Assembly: GCF_040675875.1 (NCBI RefSeq)
Contig: NZ_JBEGII010000001.1
Coordinates: 62,001 to 126,000, forward strand
Direction: 5' to 3'
DNA from: Microbacterium sp. LWO12-1.2
GTDB lineage: Bacteria > Actinomycetota > Actinomycetes > Actinomycetales > Microbacteriaceae
Length of the DNA stretch: 64,000 nucleotides
Below are positions 60,564 to 64,000 of this stretch, piece after piece. The notes under the pieces were generated by a model. It was not told the DNA's origin. It saw only the letters and a list, made by a program, of their open reading frames with translations, and did not search any database. The first letter of the stretch is position 1, and each line of letters opens with the position of its first letter. The translations under genes and the position numbers were made by a program.

Positions 60564-62318
60564 ATGACCAAGGCCGCCGTGAACAAGAAGAACAGCGACG
60601 CGTCGGATCCGCTGCGCCCCTCGGACCACGTCGACGGAGACGACTCGATCGCTCAGCCGCGCCTGGGCCTGGTCGGATGGCTGCGCTGGGGCTGGCGTCA
60701 GCTGACTTCGATGCGCACGGCTCTCGTGCTGCTGCTGGTGCTCGCGATCGCCGCGATTCCCGGGTCGATCTTCCCGCAGCGGATGGCCGACCCCAACGGT
60801 GTCACGCAGTGGCAGCGCGACAACCCCGACATCTTCCCGATCCTCGACGGGCTCAAGCTGTTCGACGTCTACCTGTCGCCGTGGTTCTCCGCGATCTACC
60901 TGCTGCTGTTCGCCTCGCTCGTCGGCTGCGTCATCCCGCGCATCAAGCACCACGCCAAGGCACTGAAGGCCCGGCCGCCGCGCACCCCCGCTCGTCTGCA
61001 GCGACTCGAGGACTACCGTGCCGTGCAGCGCACCGCCACGGAGCCCGAGTCAGCCGCCGCCGCATCGGTCGACATCGCGACCTCGCAGCTGAAGGCGCTC
61101 GGGTACCGCGTCGAGCGGTACGACCGCGGCCGCACATTCTCTGTGTCGGCGGAACGCGGCTACTGGCGCGAGACCGGCAACCTGCTCTTCCACCTGGCCC
61201 TGGTCGGGGTGCTGATCACGGTCGGCATCGGTGGCGGCTTCTCCTATACGGGGCAGCGTGTGCTGGTCGAGGGCGAGACGTTCGCGAACACCCTGGTCGA
61301 CTACGACTCGATGAACCGCGGACGCTTCGTCGGCGATGACGCTCTCGCGCCGTACACGATGCGGCTCGACTCCTTCGACGTGAGCTACCAGCCCTTCGGC
61401 GAGCCCGGCTCCGGGCAGGCCGGCGACTTCTCGGCCAACGTCACCGTGAAGGAGAACGGCGAGGAGCGCACCGGGTCCGTCAAGGTCAACGAGCCGCTCG
61501 GCGTCGCCGACGACAACGTCTTCCTGCTCGGCAACGGCTACGCGCCCACCATCACGGTGCGCAACGCCGACGGCGACGTGGTGTTCACCGGCGCCACCCC
61601 GTTCCTGCCGCAGGACACGCAGATGTTCTCCCTGGGGATCATCAAGGTCACAGACGGCATGCCCGAGCAGCTCGGCATCCGTGGACTGTTCTATCCGACG
61701 ACGGGTGTCCTGGAATCGGGGGCTTTCTTCTCCGCGTATCCCGCCCTCACCAATCCGACACTGACCCTCGATGTGTTCGCGGGCGACCTCGGCATCGACG
61801 GCGGTAGTCCGAAGTCCGTCTATGTGCTCGACACGTCTGACCTGACCCAGCTCACCGGGCGCGCGATCGGCAAGGAATCCATCCAGTTGGCTCCCGGCGA
61901 CACCGCCGACCTGCCCAACGGAATGGGCACCGTGACCTTCGAGGACGATTCGCCGGCCGGTGCGACCGATGCCTCGCAGTCCGTCAAGCGCTTCGCCTCG
62001 CTGCAGATCCACCGTGACGATTCGGGTCCCTGGGTGCTCGGCTTCGCGCTGCTCGCGCTCGGCGGTCTCATGCTCGCTCTGTTCGTGCCGCGCCGTCGCA
62101 TGTGGGTCAAGGCCACGGCGAACCCAGACGGCATCGCACTCGAGTACGCAGGACTCGCGCGCGGCGAAGACCCCACCATCGCAATCGCCCTCGACGACCT
62201 GGTCGCCGGCCACGCGCGTCTGCTCGACGCGGCCGGCGGCTCTACCGCTGTCGATGCGGAGGACGCTTCGACAGGCTCAGCGACCCAGGCGACATCCGAT
62301 ACCCCGAAAGTAGACTGA
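60564..62318 (+). CDS. resB: Cytochrome c biogenesis protein ResB (System II)
   Basis: Membrane protein of 584 residues from the ATG at 60564 (a GTG at 60525, overlapping ccdA by 20 bp, would add 13 residues). Seen: SMRTALVLLLVLAIAAIPGS (TM1), a large extracytoplasmic domain between TM3 and TM4 and the last span WVLGFALLALGGLMLALFV. It acts with CcsB to present heme to apocytochrome. The C-terminal tail contains a dispersed repeat (62264-62287) coding for ASTGSAT, which is probably not functional. Confidence 0.92.
   Translation: MTKAAVNKKNSDASDPLRPSDHVDGDDSIAQPRLGLVGWLRWGWRQLTSMRTALVLLLVLAIAAIPGSIFPQRMADPNGVTQWQRDNPDIFPILDGLKLFDVYLSPWFSAIYLLLFASLVGCVIPRIKHHAKALKARPPRTPARLQRLEDYRAVQRTATEPESAAAASVDIATSQLKALGYRVERYDRGRTFSVSAERGYWRETGNLLFHLALVGVLITVGIGGGFSYTGQRVLVEGETFANTLVDYDSMNRGRFVGDDALAPYTMRLDSFDVSYQPFGEPGSGQAGDFSANVTVKENGEERTGSVKVNEPLGVADDNVFLLGNGYAPTITVRNADGDVVFTGATPFLPQDTQMFSLGIIKVTDGMPEQLGIRGLFYPTTGVLESGAFFSAYPALTNPTLTLDVFAGDLGIDGGSPKSVYVLDTSDLTQLTGRAIGKESIQLAPGDTADLPNGMGTVTFEDDSPAGATDASQSVKRFASLQIHRDDSGPWVLGFALLALGGLMLALFVPRRRMWVKATANPDGIALEYAGLARGEDPTIAIALDDLVAGHARLLDAAGGSTAVDAEDASTGSATQATSDTPKVD
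62264..62287 (-). repeat. Dispersed 24-bp repeat (GAGCCTGTCGA core), copy in resB tail
   Basis: Read on the minus strand it is TGGGTCGCTGAGCCTGTCGA then AGCG. It matches the tlpA copy (59104-59127) at 20 of 24 positions. It lies in the last 20 codons of resB and lengthens the C-terminal tail. Confidence 0.6.
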
Positions 62319-62322
62319 CACC

Positions 62323-63306
62323 ATGTTCGACCTCAACGTGATCTCGCCGATCCTGCTGTGGACGGCGATCGCGATCTACGCCGCGGCGTTCGTGGCCTAC
62401 GCCTTCGATCTCGCGCGTCGTTCGCAGTTGAGCGCCGACTCGCAGACGGTCGCCCAGGCCGAGCTCGTCGGTGCCGGCGTCGGTGCCCGGGGCGCTGCCG
62501 CGACGAAGGCCACGGCGGGAACCACGGATGCCGCCCCGCAGCAGTTCGTGATGGCACGCATCGGCACATCGCTGACGGTGCTCGCGTTCCTGTTCCACTT
62601 CGCCGCGACCCTCACCCGCGGCATCGCGGCCGGTCGCGTCCCGTGGGCGAACCTCTACGAGTTCGCGATGATCGGCACGCTGCTCATCATCGCCGTCTAC
62701 CTCATCGTGCTGGTGCGCGTCGATCTGCGGTTCCTCGGCACGTTCATCACGGGTCTCGTGGTGGTGCTGCTCGGACTGGCGGCGACGAACTTCTACATCG
62801 ACGTCTCGCCGCTCATGGACCCGCTGAAGAGCGTGTGGCTGGTCATCCACGTGTTCGTGGCTTCGCTCGGCACGGCATTCTTCGCTCTCGCCTTCGCGCT
62901 GTCGGTCATCCAGCTCATGCAGTCGCGTCGGGAGCGTCGCGTGGCGGAAGGGGCGGAGAAGACCGGCCCCGGCTTCCTGCGCACCTTCCCCGGTTCCGAG
63001 CGGCTCGAGAGCATGGCGTACCGCTTCACCATCATCGGGTTCATCCTCTGGACCTTCACCCTGATCGCCGGATCCATCTGGGCGTACTACGCGTGGAGCC
63101 GCTTCTGGGGCTTCGACGTCAAGGAGACCTGGACCTTCGTGATCTGGGTGCTCTATGCCGGCTACATCCACGCACGAGCGACCCGCGGATGGCGCGGGAA
63201 CCCTTCGGCGTGGTTGGCCATCGTCGGCTTCGCGGCCGTCATGTTCAACTTCACGATCGTCAACGTCTTCTTCAAGGGACTGCACGCCTACTCCGGCCTC
63301 TCCTGA
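62323..63306 (+). CDS. ccsB: Cytochrome c synthase subunit CcsB/CcsA
   Basis: Heme-handling membrane protein of 327 residues, last of the cluster, starting 4 bp after resB. The tryptophan-rich WWD-type motif appears as WGFDVKETWTFVIWVLYAGY near the C-terminus. Conserved His residues for heme lie in FLFHFAATLTRG and VWLVIHVFVASLGT. In System II the ResB-CcsB pair forms the synthase. In Mycobacterium the corresponding gene is Rv0529. Confidence 0.93.
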   Translation: MFDLNVISPILLWTAIAIYAAAFVAYAFDLARRSQLSADSQTVAQAELVGAGVGARGAAATKATAGTTDAAPQQFVMARIGTSLTVLAFLFHFAATLTRGIAAGRVPWANLYEFAMIGTLLIIAVYLIVLVRVDLRFLGTFITGLVVVLLGLAATNFYIDVSPLMDPLKSVWLVIHVFVASLGTAFFALAFALSVIQLMQSRRERRVAEGAEKTGPGFLRTFPGSERLESMAYRFTIIGFILWTFTLIAGSIWAYYAWSRFWGFDVKETWTFVIWVLYAGYIHARATRGWRGNPSAWLAIVGFAAVMFNFTIVNVFFKGLHAYSGLS

Positions 63307-63390
63307 CCTCGCGATCAGGGTGGTTCTCCCTGCCGATACGCGGAGGTATGCTCATCGCGGGGGAGGCACTGTGAACGGGAGGACTGATCC

Positions 63391-64000
63391 GTGACCATCG
63401 AGATCGGAATCATCGAAGACCATCCTGCGATGCTGCTCGGCACCGTCGCGATCCTCCATCAGAGCGAGGACATCCGCGTGGTCGCTCATGGGACGACGGC
63501 GGCGGCTGTCGTGCGACACGGCGGTCCGCTGCACGTGGTCCTGCTCGATCTGTCACTCGCCGACGGCACCGGCCCCGCCGAGAACATTCGGGTGCTGGCG
63601 CCCGTGGGCGCGCCGATCATCGCCTACACGTCCGGCGAGCGGCCGCACCTGATCCGCGAGGCCGCGCGCGCCGGCGCCTCCGGGATGATCCGCAAGTCCG
63701 ATCGGATCGACCTGATCGCCGATGCGGTGCGCCGTGCCGCCCGCGGCGAGATCGTCGCCAGTGCCGACTGGGCTGCTGCGCTCGAATCCGATCGCGAGTT
63801 CGTGTCGGCACAGCTGAGCCCCCGCGAATCGGAAGTGCTGTCGCTGTATGCCTCCGGAGAGACCGCGAAACAGGTCGCCCAGCTGCTGTACCTGTCGCCG
63901 GAGACGATCATCGATCATGTGCGCCGCATCCGCGCAAAGTACGCAGCGGTCGATCGTGCGGCACCGACCAAGGTCGATCTCTTCCGCCGCGCCGTGGAGG
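63391..64000 (+). CDS. NarL/FixJ-family response regulator, partial
   Basis: Response regulator of at least 203 residues from the GTG at 63391 (GGGAGG just upstream); the last few residues are beyond the right edge. The receiver has the acidic pair in IIEDHP near residue 9, phosphoacceptor D53 in LLDLSLADG, and conserved Thr/Ser in AYTSGE. The C-terminal LuxR HTH is LSPRESEVLSLYASGETAKQ and VAQLLYLSPETIIDHVRRI. The cognate kinase gene would be expected further right. It is an independent unit 84 bp after ccsB. Confidence 0.9.
   Translation, partial: MTIEIGIIEDHPAMLLGTVAILHQSEDIRVVAHGTTAAAVVRHGGPLHVVLLDLSLADGTGPAENIRVLAPVGAPIIAYTSGERPHLIREAARAGASGMIRKSDRIDLIADAVRRAARGEIVASADWAAALESDREFVSAQLSPRESEVLSLYASGETAKQVAQLLYLSPETIIDHVRRIRAKYAAVDRAAPTKVDLFRRAVE

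Overview
The window is high-GC DNA with frequent GTG starts, four-base ATGA/GTGA gene overlaps and gene neighbourhoods typical of Actinobacteria. The gene content and the dispersed palindromic repeats suggest Microbacteriaceae, most likely Microbacterium or a close relative. This is inferred from gene families and synteny, not from an rRNA gene; no rRNA, tRNA, CRISPR or prophage gene was seen.

Positions 1-39437 are mostly chromosomal backbone. On the left, a siderophore-interacting protein (cut by the edge) diverges from a lipoprotein-permease-permease-ATPase siderophore importer, with two DtxR-type iron boxes between them. Next come a small membrane protein, an AlkA-like glycosylase, an OmpR-type DNA-binding protein, a GNAT, a DIP1984-like protein, a DHA2 drug exporter behind a hairpin leader, SbcD-SbcC, a nucleoside phosphorylase, NadE, a large RecB-like nuclease/helicase, another GNAT, Upp, TadA, a CDF metal exporter, ProC, a DUF1905 protein, a Trk/Ktr K+ system, ArsR, a small HTH protein and the 32-residue ribosomal protein bS22. 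A rhodanese-glutaredoxin-Dabb operon, a polar amino-acid ABC importer, a YegP protein, a four-gene translationally coupled ABC importer, a GNAT, a TauE permease, AspS, a small membrane protein and a histidine phosphatase follow.

Positions 39438-59088 are an accessory block. It splits a neighbourhood that in Mycobacterium (Rv0525-Rv0529) is contiguous: histidine phosphatase, thioredoxin-like protein, CcdA, ResB, CcsB. The block opens with a thioredoxin-reductase-like flavoprotein divergent from a MerR regulator. The last 54 bp of merR recur, degenerate, at 58986-59038 directly before the cytochrome c genes. This gives an imperfect direct repeat around about 18.1 kb holding: two regulators plus an MFS exporter; a DyP peroxidase/UBP zinc-finger/flavoprotein operon; an IS481-family element; a large LuxR-family ATPase regulator divergent from an operon of an unknown protein, quinone oxidoreductase, MFS_3 exporter and FUSC-like exporter; an oxalate-decarboxylase-type bicupin; a YoaK-like membrane protein; and an alpha/beta hydrolase. 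The recurring theme is redox enzymes, exporters and regulators, which looks like an oxidant or aromatic/organic-acid stress island. No integrase is present.

Positions 59089-63306 resume the backbone with the cytochrome c maturation (System II) genes tlpA-ccdA-resB-ccsB, and the window ends inside a NarL-type response regulator.

The strongest structural observations are the merR direct repeat with the split synteny, the IS481 element sitting exactly in the overlapping stop codons of two convergent genes (it also borrows its transposase stop from the target), and a 10-bp hairpin that hides the Shine-Dalgarno of the drug-exporter gene.
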